Source of the DNA: Parabacteroides bouchesdurhonensis
GTDB taxonomy: Bacteria; Bacteroidota; Bacteroidia; Bacteroidales; Tannerellaceae
Assembly: GCF_900186615.1 (NCBI RefSeq)
Contig: NZ_LT896588.1
Span: 2,189,339 to 2,253,338 of the forward strand
Reading direction: 5' to 3'
DNA: 64,000 nucleotides
Shown: one piece after another, positions 17,939 to 26,951 of the stretch
Layout: every line of letters begins with the position of its first letter
How positions within the stretch are numbered: position 1 is the first letter of the stretch
Program-made: the position numbers and the translations under genes
The notes under the pieces: generated by a model
The model's input: only the letters and a program-made list of their open reading frames with translations
What the model was told of the DNA's origin: nothing
The model's database searches: none

Positions 17939-18028
17939 ATAGGCCGACATAGGTCGGTCTATAGAACCACATATGTCGGCTTATAGGTTGACGACTGTCG
18001 GCTTATGGAATGATACAGGTCGGCCTAT
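17939..18028. repeat. 22-bp-phased array of GTCGGYYTAT sites upstream of ftsK
   Basis: The 10-mer GTCGG(T/C)(C/T)TAT starts at 17953, 17975, 17997 and 18019, an exact 22-base period (two helical turns). An inverted copy, ATAGGCCGAC, lies at 17939-17948, and the outer ends TTAATAGGCCGAC/GTCGGCCTATTAA mirror each other. The spacers differ, so this is site repetition rather than simple duplication. It dominates the 467-base gap 17778-18244, where I otherwise see only the flanking promoters. It suits cooperative protein binding. Confidence 0.85.
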
Positions 18029-18195
18029 TAATTATTGCGATGTTTTTTCTTACAATGTATGATGTACGGTGCTAAAAAGAGCTGATAAATACGCTGAAAG
18101 AAGCTATGCTTTGTGCTTCTGCCGCTTAAACTGGCTGTTTTATTGTGCGAGTTTTTTTAGACGTGGTTTGTGAAAAGATACTCGATAATTCTGTT

Positions 18196-18203
18196 TATAT
18201 TTG
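18196..18203 (+). promoter_or_regulatory. -7 promoter box of ftsK
   Basis: TATATTTG followed by C, about 63 bases before the chosen ftsK start. A TTTG at 18167-18170 is somewhat too far upstream to be a standard -33 element. Confidence 0.5.
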
Positions 18204-18265
18204 CAAATTGTTAAGATGGGAGAGGATAGCCACTCTTCTCCCGGATGTTAAATGAAAAGCAATAT

Positions 18266-20776
18266 ATGGCAAAGAAAACAACTACGACGAAGCAAAGCAA
18301 TAACGGAGAAAGTAAGCTTGGAGAGGTGAAAGCGTTCTTCCGGAATGAACGTACCCGTTTTATCACAGGTTTGGTTATTTCTATCGTTACGATTTATATA
18401 GGGCTGGCCCTTATCTCTTTTTTCTTTACAGGTGGTGCGGATCAGAGCAAAATAGAAAATATACCTTTGTCTGATTTGGTAACGAACCGGGGCTCTGTAG
18501 AAAACTGGACAGGAGCAAGGGGGGCTTATCTCGCGGATTTGCTGATGAACCGCTGGTTTGGAATCTCTTCTTTTATGATACTGTTCTTTCTGGGCTCAAT
18601 AGGGGCTAAGCTGATGAACCTGAACCGTGTTTCTCTATTAAAACGCTTTTTGTTTTGTTCTGCCTGGTTGCTTTGGGGCTCTCTCTTTTTTGCTTTTGTC
18701 TTTATAAAGGGATATGAAGATACCTTTATCTATCTGGGAGGGCAGCATGGCTACTATCTTTCGGAGATGATGATTAATAATATAGGTATTCCGGGAACAA
18801 TATTGTTATTGACCGGAATCTTTCTTATCATAGCTATTTTTACCAGTAAACGGACGATTCCTCTTTTACAAAGTTTTCTGTCCTTTAATTGGTTGAAAAA
18901 GCGCCTGAAGAAAAATAATTCGGAAGAAGATTCCGACGAATATGAACAGGAGCAAGATATTGCTTCCGTTTCCGATCAACCGGATGCTATGCCTGAAATG
19001 GATGAAGAGCTGTTTGATACGGAGAAAGAATTGGCTGATGCCGAATCTGAATTGGATGAGCAGAATAAAGAGGTCTATACGTCAACGGAAGACGATAATA
19101 CTTTTGAGGTGACTGTTCCCTGTGACGAAGAATATGAGATCCCTCAAAAACAGGAAGCGGAATCCGGCGATGCCGATAATAATACGGATGATGATGCCGA
19201 TAATACGGCCTTTACCATAGAAGTGGCTGCCGGGGATGATGAGGTGTATGATGGTTCTGCGCTGGGCGAATATGATCCGAAATTAGATTTATCCCACTAT
19301 CGTTATCCCACTATCGATTTGTTGAAAAAGTATGATTTAGGAGATCAGCAGGTCGATATGGAAGAACAAACGGCCAACCAGAAACGTATCAAGCAGACGC
19401 TGGAGAGTTTTGGTATCAGTATTGCTTCCATTAAGGCAACGGTAGGACCAACTATTACTTTATATGAAGTGATCCCGGATACGGGTGTGCGTATATCAAA
19501 GATACGTAACCTGGAGGATGATATCGCTTTAAGCCTTTCTGCTTTGGGTATTCGTATTATCGCCCCAATGCCGGGTAAGGGAACTATAGGTATTGAAGTT
19601 CCGAATAAAGACCCGCAGATTGTTTCTATGCAATCTATTATCGCGTCCCGCAAGTTTCAGGAAAGTAAATATGATTTACCGGTAGCATTGGGCAAGACTA
19701 TTACCAATGAAATATTTATGTTCGATCTGTGCAAAATGCCCCACTTGCTGGTTGCCGGTGCTACGGGACAGGGTAAATCCGTTGGATTGAATGCCGTTAT
19801 AACATCACTCTTATATAAGAAACACCCTTCTGAATTGAAGTTTGTGATGGTAGACCCTAAAATGGTTGAATTTAGCATATATTCGGAAATTGAGCGTCAT
19901 TATCTGGCAAAGTTGCCGGATGCCGATAAAGCTATTATTACAGACTTTACCAAGGTAATCCAGACACTGAACTCACTTTGTAAGGAGATGGATGATCGTT
20001 ATGATTTATTGATGAAGGCACATACCCGTAATATAAAAGAATATAATGCTAAATTTATCAGTCGTCGTTTGAACCCTGAAAAGGGACATAAATTTATGCC
20101 TTATATCGTTGTTATTATCGACGAGTTCGGCGATTTGATAATGACGGCAGGTAAAGAGATAGAGCTGCCCATTGCACGTATTGCCCAAAAAGCGCGTGCT
20201 GTAGGTATCCACATGATTATTGCAACGCAACGTCCGTCTACAAATATTATTACGGGAACGATTAAGGCGAATTTCCCTGCCCGTGTAGCATTCCGGGTTT
20301 CATCCATGATTGACTCCCGTACTATTCTGGATTCTCCCGGTGCGAATCAATTGATAGGGCGTGGAGATTTATTGTTCTCGCAAGGAAATGATATGACACG
20401 TGTACAGTGCGCTTTTGTAGATACACCGGAGGTGGAACAGATTGCTTCTTTTATTGGAGAGCAACCCGGCTATCCTACGGCGTTCCTGTTGCCTGAATAT
20501 GTGGGAGAGAGCGATGGTGAAAAAGTTCCGGGAGCTGTAGACCTGTCAGACCGTGATCCGTTGTTTGATGAAGCAGCCCGTTTGATTGTTATTCAACAGC
20601 AAGGATCTACTTCGCTTATACAGCGTAAGTTTGCTATCGGTTATAATCGTGCCGGACGCTTGATGGACCAATTGGAAGCGGCGGGTATTGTAGGCCCGTT
20701 TGAGGGAAGTAAGGCGCGTCAAGTACTGATTCAGGATGAATATAATTTGGAGCAGTTGTTGAATTCGTTAAAATAA
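18266..20776 (+). CDS. ftsK: DNA translocase FtsK/SpoIIIE
   Basis: About 836 residues from ATG 18266 (MAKKTTTTKQ); an in-frame ATG at 18245 adds seven residues. Four membrane helices lie within about 30-200, then a long acidic linker (about 210-330), the alpha/beta motor with Walker A GATGQGKSVGLN (about 500) and Walker B YIVVIIDEFGDLI, and a C-terminal winged-helix gamma domain (QRKFAIGYNRAGRLMDQLEAAGIVG). It is a septal DNA pump that clears the chromosome terminus and activates XerCD at dif. The 22-bp array lies upstream and a LolA-like gene follows after 4 bases. Confidence 0.95.
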   Translation: MAKKTTTTKQSNNGESKLGEVKAFFRNERTRFITGLVISIVTIYIGLALISFFFTGGADQSKIENIPLSDLVTNRGSVENWTGARGAYLADLLMNRWFGISSFMILFFLGSIGAKLMNLNRVSLLKRFLFCSAWLLWGSLFFAFVFIKGYEDTFIYLGGQHGYYLSEMMINNIGIPGTILLLTGIFLIIAIFTSKRTIPLLQSFLSFNWLKKRLKKNNSEEDSDEYEQEQDIASVSDQPDAMPEMDEELFDTEKELADAESELDEQNKEVYTSTEDDNTFEVTVPCDEEYEIPQKQEAESGDADNNTDDDADNTAFTIEVAAGDDEVYDGSALGEYDPKLDLSHYRYPTIDLLKKYDLGDQQVDMEEQTANQKRIKQTLESFGISIASIKATVGPTITLYEVIPDTGVRISKIRNLEDDIALSLSALGIRIIAPMPGKGTIGIEVPNKDPQIVSMQSIIASRKFQESKYDLPVALGKTITNEIFMFDLCKMPHLLVAGATGQGKSVGLNAVITSLLYKKHPSELKFVMVDPKMVEFSIYSEIERHYLAKLPDADKAIITDFTKVIQTLNSLCKEMDDRYDLLMKAHTRNIKEYNAKFISRRLNPEKGHKFMPYIVVIIDEFGDLIMTAGKEIELPIARIAQKARAVGIHMIIATQRPSTNIITGTIKANFPARVAFRVSSMIDSRTILDSPGANQLIGRGDLLFSQGNDMTRVQCAFVDTPEVEQIASFIGEQPGYPTAFLLPEYVGESDGEKVPGAVDLSDRDPLFDEAARLIVIQQQGSTSLIQRKFAIGYNRAGRLMDQLEAAGIVGPFEGSKARQVLIQDEYNLEQLLNSLK

Positions 20777-20780
20777 AAGG

Positions 20781-21479
20781 ATGGAATCGGAAAAGAAACA
20801 GAATGTAGTTCGCTTCTGTGTACGTGCTTATCTTGTATTACAGTTGCTTGCACTATTGATAATCGTGTTGGCTGTATTGTTTGGCAGTAGCTGCTATGCC
20901 CAGAATGTAAATGATATTTTGGGAAAAGCAACGGTTGCTTACGATAAGTCGAATGGTATAGAAGCAACCTTTTCAATCCATACCCGTTCTACACAGCAGG
21001 GGGTATCGGAAAGCTTTGAAGGCGTTATTAATATGAAAGGAGATAAGTTTACTTTGGTTACCCCTGGTATGCGTACTTGGTTTGACGGTAAAACACAATG
21101 GTCGTATGTTGAACGTAACGATGAAGTGAATGTAACTGTTCCGACAGGAGAGGAATTGCAGATGACGAATCCTGTTTTGCTGTTAAAGTCATATAAAAAA
21201 GGCTTTAATCCGGTTTATAAAGGTGAGAGTACGGCTGCAAACGGGAAATCGGCTTATGACATTGAACTGACCCCGAAAAAGAAAGGGGATATCCAGAATA
21301 TATCGTTGCAAATAGAGAAGAATACCTGTTTGCCTGTCGGTATCGTGATGGAAACAAAAGGAGGTGTTACTACTTCAATACGTATCAGTAAGTTAAAGAC
21401 GGATGTAAACCAACCGGATTCCTTTTTTGTTTTTAAAGAAGCGGATTTTCCGGATGCGGAAGTTATTGATCTCCGCTGA
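20781..21479 (+). CDS. LolA-like outer-membrane lipoprotein carrier protein
   Basis: 232 residues with an N-terminal hydrophobic segment (about 12-38, ending CYAQ) that is either a signal peptide or an anchor. The rest fits the LolA half-barrel: YDKSNGIEATFSIHTRS, VINMKGDKFTL and WFDGKTQWSYV are typical early strands. LolA ferries lipoproteins across the periplasm. The FtsK-LolA gene order, only 4 bases apart, is familiar from Bacteroidales genomes. The N-terminus is longer than most LolA leaders. Confidence 0.85.
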   Translation: MESEKKQNVVRFCVRAYLVLQLLALLIIVLAVLFGSSCYAQNVNDILGKATVAYDKSNGIEATFSIHTRSTQQGVSESFEGVINMKGDKFTLVTPGMRTWFDGKTQWSYVERNDEVNVTVPTGEELQMTNPVLLLKSYKKGFNPVYKGESTAANGKSAYDIELTPKKKGDIQNISLQIEKNTCLPVGIVMETKGGVTTSIRISKLKTDVNQPDSFFVFKEADFPDAEVIDLR

Positions 21480-21526
21480 TGTGTTTTCTTAATATCGATT
21501 AATAAATTATCAATATAATAAAGACT

Positions 21527-22480
21527 ATGGACAACTCAACAATCGAAAAGGTTCGATGCCTGATTATCGGTTCAGGTCCGGCAGGTTATACGGCTGCGAT
21601 TTATGCTTCGCGTGCCAATCTGAATCCGGTTCTTTATGAAGGTATACAGCCCGGAGGGCAGTTAACTACAACAACGGAAGTAGAGAATTTTCCGGGTTAC
21701 CCTAATGGTATAACAGGCCCGGAATTGATGGAAGATTTGAAGAAACAAGCCGTCCGTTTCGGTGCAGATATCCGTATGGGTATAGCAACCGCCGCAGATC
21801 TTTCTGCCGCTCCTTATAAAATTACTATTGATGCGGAGAAAGAAATAGAAACAGAGGTTTTGATTATAGCAACCGGAGCAACGGCTAAATATCTGGGATT
21901 GCCCGATGAACATAAGTATGCAGGTATGGGTGTGTCTGCTTGTGCTACATGTGATGGATTCTTCTATCGGAAGAAGATCGTCGCTGTTGTAGGAGGGGGC
22001 GACACGGCATGCGAGGAAGCTGTTTATCTCTCCGGTTTAGCTAAGCAGGTCTATCTGATTGTGCGTAAACCTTATTTGCGCGCTTCAAAGGTGATGCAGG
22101 AACGTGTTTTAAATACCCCTAATATTATTGTATTGTTTGAACATAATACAGTTGGACTATTTGGCGAAAGCGGGGTAGAGGGCGCTCATCTGGTGAAACG
22201 TATGGGGCAGCCGGATGAAGAAAAGGTGGATATTGCTATCGACGGCTTTTTCCTGGCTATAGGTCATAAACCTAATTCTGATATATTTAAACAATGGTTG
22301 GATACGGATGAAACAGGCTATATAAAGACGATAGAAGGAACACCTCGTACGAATGTTCCGGGTGTATTTGCTGCCGGAGACGTAGCAGACCCTCTTTATC
22401 GGCAGGCTATTACCGCGGCGGGAAGTGGCTGTAAGGCTGCTATTGAAGCTGAACGGTATTTGTCTGAAACCGGAAAATAA
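21527..22480 (+). CDS. trxB: Thioredoxin-disulfide reductase
   Basis: 317 residues, standard TrxB size. FAD-binding GSGPAGYTAAIYASRA (about 15-30), redox-active CATC (about 138-141), NADPH-binding GGGDTACEEA (about 156-165) and the second FAD motif GVFAAGDVAD (about 282-291) are in order. The flavoenzyme reduces thioredoxin with NADPH and supplies electrons to peroxiredoxins such as the Tpx encoded at 50357 here. A strong terminator follows. Confidence 0.96.
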   Translation: MDNSTIEKVRCLIIGSGPAGYTAAIYASRANLNPVLYEGIQPGGQLTTTTEVENFPGYPNGITGPELMEDLKKQAVRFGADIRMGIATAADLSAAPYKITIDAEKEIETEVLIIATGATAKYLGLPDEHKYAGMGVSACATCDGFFYRKKIVAVVGGGDTACEEAVYLSGLAKQVYLIVRKPYLRASKVMQERVLNTPNIIVLFEHNTVGLFGESGVEGAHLVKRMGQPDEEKVDIAIDGFFLAIGHKPNSDIFKQWLDTDETGYIKTIEGTPRTNVPGVFAAGDVADPLYRQAITAAGSGCKAAIEAERYLSETGK

Positions 22481-22488
22481 GTATTGGA

Positions 22489-22533
22489 TGCTACCTCAAA
22501 TGACTGTTTGTTTTTGAGGTAGTGCTTTTTTTG
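22489..22533 (+). terminator. Terminator after trxB
   Basis: CTACCTCAAA (22491) pairs with TTTGAGGTAG (22513-22522) and is followed by a seven-T run. Confidence 0.75.
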
Positions 22534-22561
22534 TTTAACTAATATTATTCTATTTATTACC

Positions 22562-23338
22562 ATGAGATTAAAAACTACCTTTATTGTGTTGCTTTGTGCT
22601 TTGATGGCATTACCGGCAGTAGCAAAGAACAAAACAAAAGTGATTGCCCATAGAGGGTATTGGAAAACGGAAGGTTCTGCCCAGAACTCGATTCGTTCGT
22701 TAGAATTAGCAGACCAGATTAAGGCTTACGGTTCTGAATTTGATGTTCACCTGACTGCCGACAATGTTCCTGTTGTTCACCATGATAATGACATTCAGGG
22801 TGTAAATATCCAGAAAGCTACCTATGACCAGATAAAGGATATGAAACTGCCTAACGGAGAAACATTGCCTACGTTGGAACAATATCTGGATAAAGCGAAG
22901 ACTTTAAAGAATACAAAATTAATCTTTGAATTGAAAGTCCATGCTACACCGGAGCGTAATCGTGAGGCTGCACGTATGGTAGTTGATATGATTAATAATA
23001 AGAAATTAGCGAAGAAAACCGAATATATTACTTTTAGTCTGGATGCGGGAAAGGAACTTATTCGTGTTGCTCCAAAAGCGAAAGTGGCTTATTTGAATGG
23101 TGAATTATCGCCTAAGGAATTAAAAGATTTAGGTTTTAGTGGCTTGGATTATCATTATAATGTTTTTAAGAAACATCCTGAATGGATTCCGGAGGCTAAG
23201 AAACTGGGCTTGACTGTCAACGTCTGGACTGTGGACGAAGAAGGTTTGATGAAAGAACTGATTAATGACGAAGTAGATTTTATTACAACAGATGAACCTG
23301 TTGTTCTCCAAAAATTGCTAAATTCGCGCGCTAAGTAG
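22562..23338 (+). CDS. Glycerophosphodiester phosphodiesterase family protein
   Basis: 258 residues with a cleavable signal peptide (ends VAK at about 21). The GDPD barrel signatures are present: HRGYW with QNS (about 29-42), EFDVHLTADNVPVVHHD (metal Glu/Asp and catalytic His) and FELKVH. It should hydrolyse glycerophosphodiesters from phospholipid turnover in the periplasm. The C-terminal NVWTVDEEGLMKELINDEVDFITTD strand-helix is also typical. Close upstream of the GHL10 gene. Confidence 0.92.
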   Translation: MRLKTTFIVLLCALMALPAVAKNKTKVIAHRGYWKTEGSAQNSIRSLELADQIKAYGSEFDVHLTADNVPVVHHDNDIQGVNIQKATYDQIKDMKLPNGETLPTLEQYLDKAKTLKNTKLIFELKVHATPERNREAARMVVDMINNKKLAKKTEYITFSLDAGKELIRVAPKAKVAYLNGELSPKELKDLGFSGLDYHYNVFKKHPEWIPEAKKLGLTVNVWTVDEEGLMKELINDEVDFITTDEPVVLQKLLNSRAK

Positions 23339-23349
23339 AGAGTGTGCAA

Positions 23350-24828
23350 ATGAAAAGATATTGTTGGTTATTGTTGTTGGTAATATGGGGACAAGGCGCG
23401 TTGGCGATAAAACTGCCTAAACATGAAATTCGTGCCATCTGGCTTACTACTGTATATGGATTGGATTGGCCTCATCGTCCGGCGGCAACTCCGGCAGGAA
23501 TGAAAGCCCAGCAACAAGAACTTTGCGATATTTTGGATCGTTTGCAGGAAGCTAATTTTAATACTGTCTTTTTGCAAGTTCGTTTGCGTGGTGATGTCAT
23601 TTACCGTTCTGCAATAGAACCGGCAAGTAAAGTTTTTTCAGGTAAACAAGGTGTAATGCCGGGCTATGATCCCTTGGCATTTGCTATAGAAGAATGTCAC
23701 AAACGAGGTATGGAATGTCATGCCTGGTTTGTGACATTTCCGCTTGGAACCGATAAGAGTGTGAAAGAACAGGGAAAACTCTCCGTTGTAAAGCACTATC
23801 CTAAATTATGTAAACGGCATAATGGGGAATGGTATCTTGATCCTGGTGTCCCGGAAACAGCTGATTATATTTTGTCTCTGGTTAAGGAGATCGTGAATAA
23901 TTATGATATTGATGGTATCCACTTTGACTATATACGCTACCCGGAACAGGCAAATCGTTTTCCTGATAAAAGTATTTATAAGAAATATGCGAAAAAGGAG
24001 GATTTGTCGGATTGGAGGCGTAACAATATCAACCGTATGGTAGTTCGTATCTACGATTGGATAAAACAGGCAAAGCCTTGGGTGCAGGTTAGTAGTTCTC
24101 CGCTGGGTAAGTATAACCGCATACCTCAAGTTCCTAACGCCGGATGGACAGCTTATGAGAGTGTGTTTCAAGATCCTAAGAAATGGTTGCAACAGGGTAA
24201 ACAGGATATGATTGTGCCTATGATGTATTATTTGCATGATAACTTTTTCCCCTTTGTGGATAATTGGGTGGAAAACGGCAATGGTCGTTTGGTAGTCCCC
24301 GGTCTCGGTGCTTATCGCATGGAAAAGAATGAAGCGGACTGGGCAATAAATGATATAACGGATCAAATTGATTACAGTCGTTATTTTGGAGCTGCCGGTT
24401 GTGCATTCTTCCGTTGTGCCAACGTATTGAATAATACGAAAGGACTGTATGATGAATTGAAGAATACGTATTATAAATATCCAGCTCAATTGCCTCCGCT
24501 TACTTGGCTGAATGATTCTATTCCTGCTTCTCCGGACGAAATTTATGTTGAACGGATTGGTAATGAACTGAAACTGTCTTGGCAGAAGCCTGCTTCCGAA
24601 ATACAAGACCTTACTTATACGGTTTATTATTCGTTGACGGATTCTATAGATATGGATGCGGCCAAATGTATTTTAATGACAGGTATACGGGATAATGAAT
24701 TGTATTTACCTGTGAATCCGGGAGTAGAACGTGGATATACATTCTGTGTTTCTTCGTCTACTCGTTACCATATAGAAAGTGTGCCGTCAAAGGAAACATA
24801 TTATTATCTTTCCGAATATCCTAAATAA
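23350..24828 (+). CDS. GHL10-type glycoside hydrolase-like protein (YngK/DUF187)
   Basis: About 492 residues from ATG 23350; the in-frame GTG at 23344 is less likely. A signal peptide is followed by a TIM barrel of the GHL10 family: EIRAIWLTTVYGLDWP at the start, NTVFLQVRLRGDVIY, and GIHFDYIRYP at the putative catalytic Asp. A C-terminal fibronectin-like domain (about 400-490) follows. The family is thought to act on glycans of peptidoglycan or exopolysaccharide type. It follows the GDPD gene after 11 bases, so the two are probably co-transcribed. Confidence 0.88.
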   Translation: MKRYCWLLLLVIWGQGALAIKLPKHEIRAIWLTTVYGLDWPHRPAATPAGMKAQQQELCDILDRLQEANFNTVFLQVRLRGDVIYRSAIEPASKVFSGKQGVMPGYDPLAFAIEECHKRGMECHAWFVTFPLGTDKSVKEQGKLSVVKHYPKLCKRHNGEWYLDPGVPETADYILSLVKEIVNNYDIDGIHFDYIRYPEQANRFPDKSIYKKYAKKEDLSDWRRNNINRMVVRIYDWIKQAKPWVQVSSSPLGKYNRIPQVPNAGWTAYESVFQDPKKWLQQGKQDMIVPMMYYLHDNFFPFVDNWVENGNGRLVVPGLGAYRMEKNEADWAINDITDQIDYSRYFGAAGCAFFRCANVLNNTKGLYDELKNTYYKYPAQLPPLTWLNDSIPASPDEIYVERIGNELKLSWQKPASEIQDLTYTVYYSLTDSIDMDAAKCILMTGIRDNELYLPVNPGVERGYTFCVSSSTRYHIESVPSKETYYYLSEYPK

Positions 24829-24959
24829 TATTAACGGTTTATTTAAAAAGTACTTGAATAAATAGGATAATTATGTCTAAAGAGTTAGACAGCCGGTGTC
24901 TTTGTTGAAAAAAGTGAAAGCAACCGGGTTCATTAACAAAGTTTATCGTTATAACATTG

Positions 24960-25011
24960 TATCTTTGCGAAAACATTCCGTAATGTGTAAGGTGGACTGA
25001 GAAGTCCACTT
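24960..25011 (+). promoter_or_regulatory. Promoter -7 box and leader hairpin of the ECF sigma gene
   Basis: TATCTTTG (24960-24967) is followed about 23 bases later by a hairpin: GGTGGACT (24991-24998), GAGA loop, AGTCCACT (25003-25010). It lies in the roughly 140-base leader before the sigma gene. With only a short TTTT after it, it may be a weak attenuator or an mRNA stabiliser. Confidence 0.45.
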
Positions 25012-25107
25012 ATTTTGAAATATTTTTTATACGGAATGCAGCGTTTTGTAAATTAATAACATCATAATATTGTACTGTCTCTGCAAAGGGCGTTCAAACA
25101 CTGCTAA

Positions 25108-25635
25108 ATGAAGGAACAGCAACTGATAGAAGGTTGTAGGAAGGGAAACAGGTTAGCTCAGAAAGAGTTGTATGATACGTATTCCCGTAAAATGATGGGA
25201 GTTTGTCTTCGCTATGTGAGCGACAGAGAAACAGCCCGCGACCTGCTGCAGGATGGCTTTGTGAAAGTATTTACCAGTGTGGATTCGTATAATGGATCCG
25301 GTTCCTTTGAAGGATGGATGCGAAAGATCTTTGTCAATTGTGCGTTGGAGTATTTACGTAAGTCGGACGTGCTACGTGAAGCAACCGATCTGGATAATAC
25401 GGCGGAACTGATTCAACCGAATAATTCTGTTATCTCGGATTTATCGGCTGCCGAACTGATGGCATTGGTGCAGGATTTACCTGCGGGATTTCGTGCTGTA
25501 TTCAATATGTTTGCAATAGAAGGATATTCGCATAAAGAGATCAGTGAAATGTTGAACATAACGGAAAGCACATCGCGTTCACAATTTACGCGTGCTAAAC
25601 AGTTACTACAACGTAAAATTAATGAATTGTATTGA
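25108..25635 (+). CDS. RNA polymerase sigma factor, ECF subfamily
   Basis: 175 residues with region 2 (YSRKMMGVCLRYVSDRETARDLLQDGFVKVF, about 25-55) and region 4 (AVFNMFAIEGYSHKEISEMLNITESTSRSQFTRAKQLL, about 130-168). It is a sigma-70 family ECF factor that redirects RNA polymerase to a small regulon. The next gene starts 3 bases after its stop and begins with an anti-sigma-like segment, so the pair probably forms a sigma/anti-sigma switch. Confidence 0.93.
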   Translation: MKEQQLIEGCRKGNRLAQKELYDTYSRKMMGVCLRYVSDRETARDLLQDGFVKVFTSVDSYNGSGSFEGWMRKIFVNCALEYLRKSDVLREATDLDNTAELIQPNNSVISDLSAAELMALVQDLPAGFRAVFNMFAIEGYSHKEISEMLNITESTSRSQFTRAKQLLQRKINELY

Positions 25636-25638
25636 GGA

Positions 25639-26895
25639 ATGAACGAAAAGGAAAGAGATATATTAGATGACTTGTTCCGCTCGAAACTGGAAGATTTTGA
25701 AGTGGATACGGTGCCGGGTGACTGGGAGGCTATTGCTGATCGGCTGCCGGGGAAAACTTCTATTCCTTTCCGTCGGACTATACGCTATTGGGCTGCGGCG
25801 GCAGTTATTTCATTGTTGATGGTAACCGGCGGTGTTTATATATTTAATAATAAACCGCTTGAAGCTCCTGTAGCGGCAGAGGTAAAGGAACAGATAAAGG
25901 TTGTAGAATCTCGTATTATTGAACAAAATAAGGCAATAGCCGAAGTACCGGAACTTTCCGCTACGCAAGTTGATAAGACTAAAAAGAAGGCGAATGTTGC
26001 TGTTGTCAGGCCTTTGCAAAAAACAGTATTAGCCGATGCTGTTACAGTGAGAGACATTGAGGCTGAATCGATGATAAAGGATGATGAGGCGGAAATTGCT
26101 CCGTTATCAATGGAAGAAAAGCGGAACGAAGTAGAAGAAGATATTTCTGCTTCTTTGCAACCGGAAACAACCTCCCGGAAACAAGTATTAGTAGCAGATG
26201 CTGCTCCTGTAAAGACAAAGAAGCAACCTGCTACACGTAAGTGGGGTATTGGTTTAGGAGGTGGTGGATTTTCTGTTGGCTCTGAAAGTTCTGTACCGCA
26301 ATATATGTTGAAGAGTGCTTCGTTATCGGGAGATAAATTAATGTCATTGAATTCTCCGTTCTTTAATGAAGAGCTTCCCAAGACCGATGTACATCATAAA
26401 ACACCTGTTTCTTTTGGAATAGGTGTGAGCCGTTATTTAAATAATCGCTTTTCGTTGCAGACAGGAATAAATTATTCGTATTTGTCTTCCGATTGGGTTA
26501 CAAACGGTACGGCATATCATGGGAAAGTAAAGCAAAAATTACATTTTATTGGTATTCCGCTTTCTGTAGCTTATAAGATTGCGGAATGGAAACGCTTTCA
26601 GGTGTATGCCGCAGCCGGAGGTATGGCGGAAGTTAATGTGACAGGGAAGCAGGAAACAAAGTTCTTTATGGATGCTACTGAGGTTTCCCGTGATGTGGAA
26701 CATGTACGTATGAAAGAATGGTTGTGGTCTGTAAATGCGCGTGCCGGCGTAAGTTACCCTATTATTCGATTTGTAAGTGCTTTTGCGGAAGTAGGAGCTG
26801 CTTATTATTTTGATAATGGCAGTGATATAGAAACGATTCATTCTGAAAAACCTTTCAATGTAAATTTGCAGTTTGGTTTTCGTCTGGGTTTCTAA
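25639..26895 (+). CDS. Putative anti-sigma factor fused to an outer-membrane beta-barrel domain
   Basis: 418 residues in three parts. Residues 1-52 are a charged, probably cytoplasmic stretch (DDLFRSKLEDFEVDTVPGDWEAI) of the kind that starts anti-sigma partners in Bacteroidetes. One membrane helix follows (about 54-70). Then comes a charged linker (about 75-200) and a C-terminal domain from about 205 of alternating amphipathic strands ending in aromatic Phe, typical of an outer-membrane beta-barrel. If both anchors are real, one chain would span the envelope, linking an outer-membrane event to the sigma factor encoded 3 bases upstream. The topology is inferred. Confidence 0.75.
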   Translation: MNEKERDILDDLFRSKLEDFEVDTVPGDWEAIADRLPGKTSIPFRRTIRYWAAAAVISLLMVTGGVYIFNNKPLEAPVAAEVKEQIKVVESRIIEQNKAIAEVPELSATQVDKTKKKANVAVVRPLQKTVLADAVTVRDIEAESMIKDDEAEIAPLSMEEKRNEVEEDISASLQPETTSRKQVLVADAAPVKTKKQPATRKWGIGLGGGGFSVGSESSVPQYMLKSASLSGDKLMSLNSPFFNEELPKTDVHHKTPVSFGIGVSRYLNNRFSLQTGINYSYLSSDWVTNGTAYHGKVKQKLHFIGIPLSVAYKIAEWKRFQVYAAAGGMAEVNVTGKQETKFFMDATEVSRDVEHVRMKEWLWSVNARAGVSYPIIRFVSAFAEVGAAYYFDNGSDIETIHSEKPFNVNLQFGFRLGF

Positions 26896-26951
26896 ATGAA
26901 AAGAAAATGAGTAATTAACTATATACAACTATTTAAAAACAGAAATTTAAA

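Noticed and set aside
17939-18028. CRISPR-like array upstream of ftsK
   Set aside because: Repeats are only 10 bases with 12-base spacers, one copy is inverted, and no cas genes are nearby.
23806-24606. 266-residue minus-strand ORF inside the GHL10 gene
   Set aside because: Antisense shadow; the plus-strand glycosidase motifs are unambiguous.
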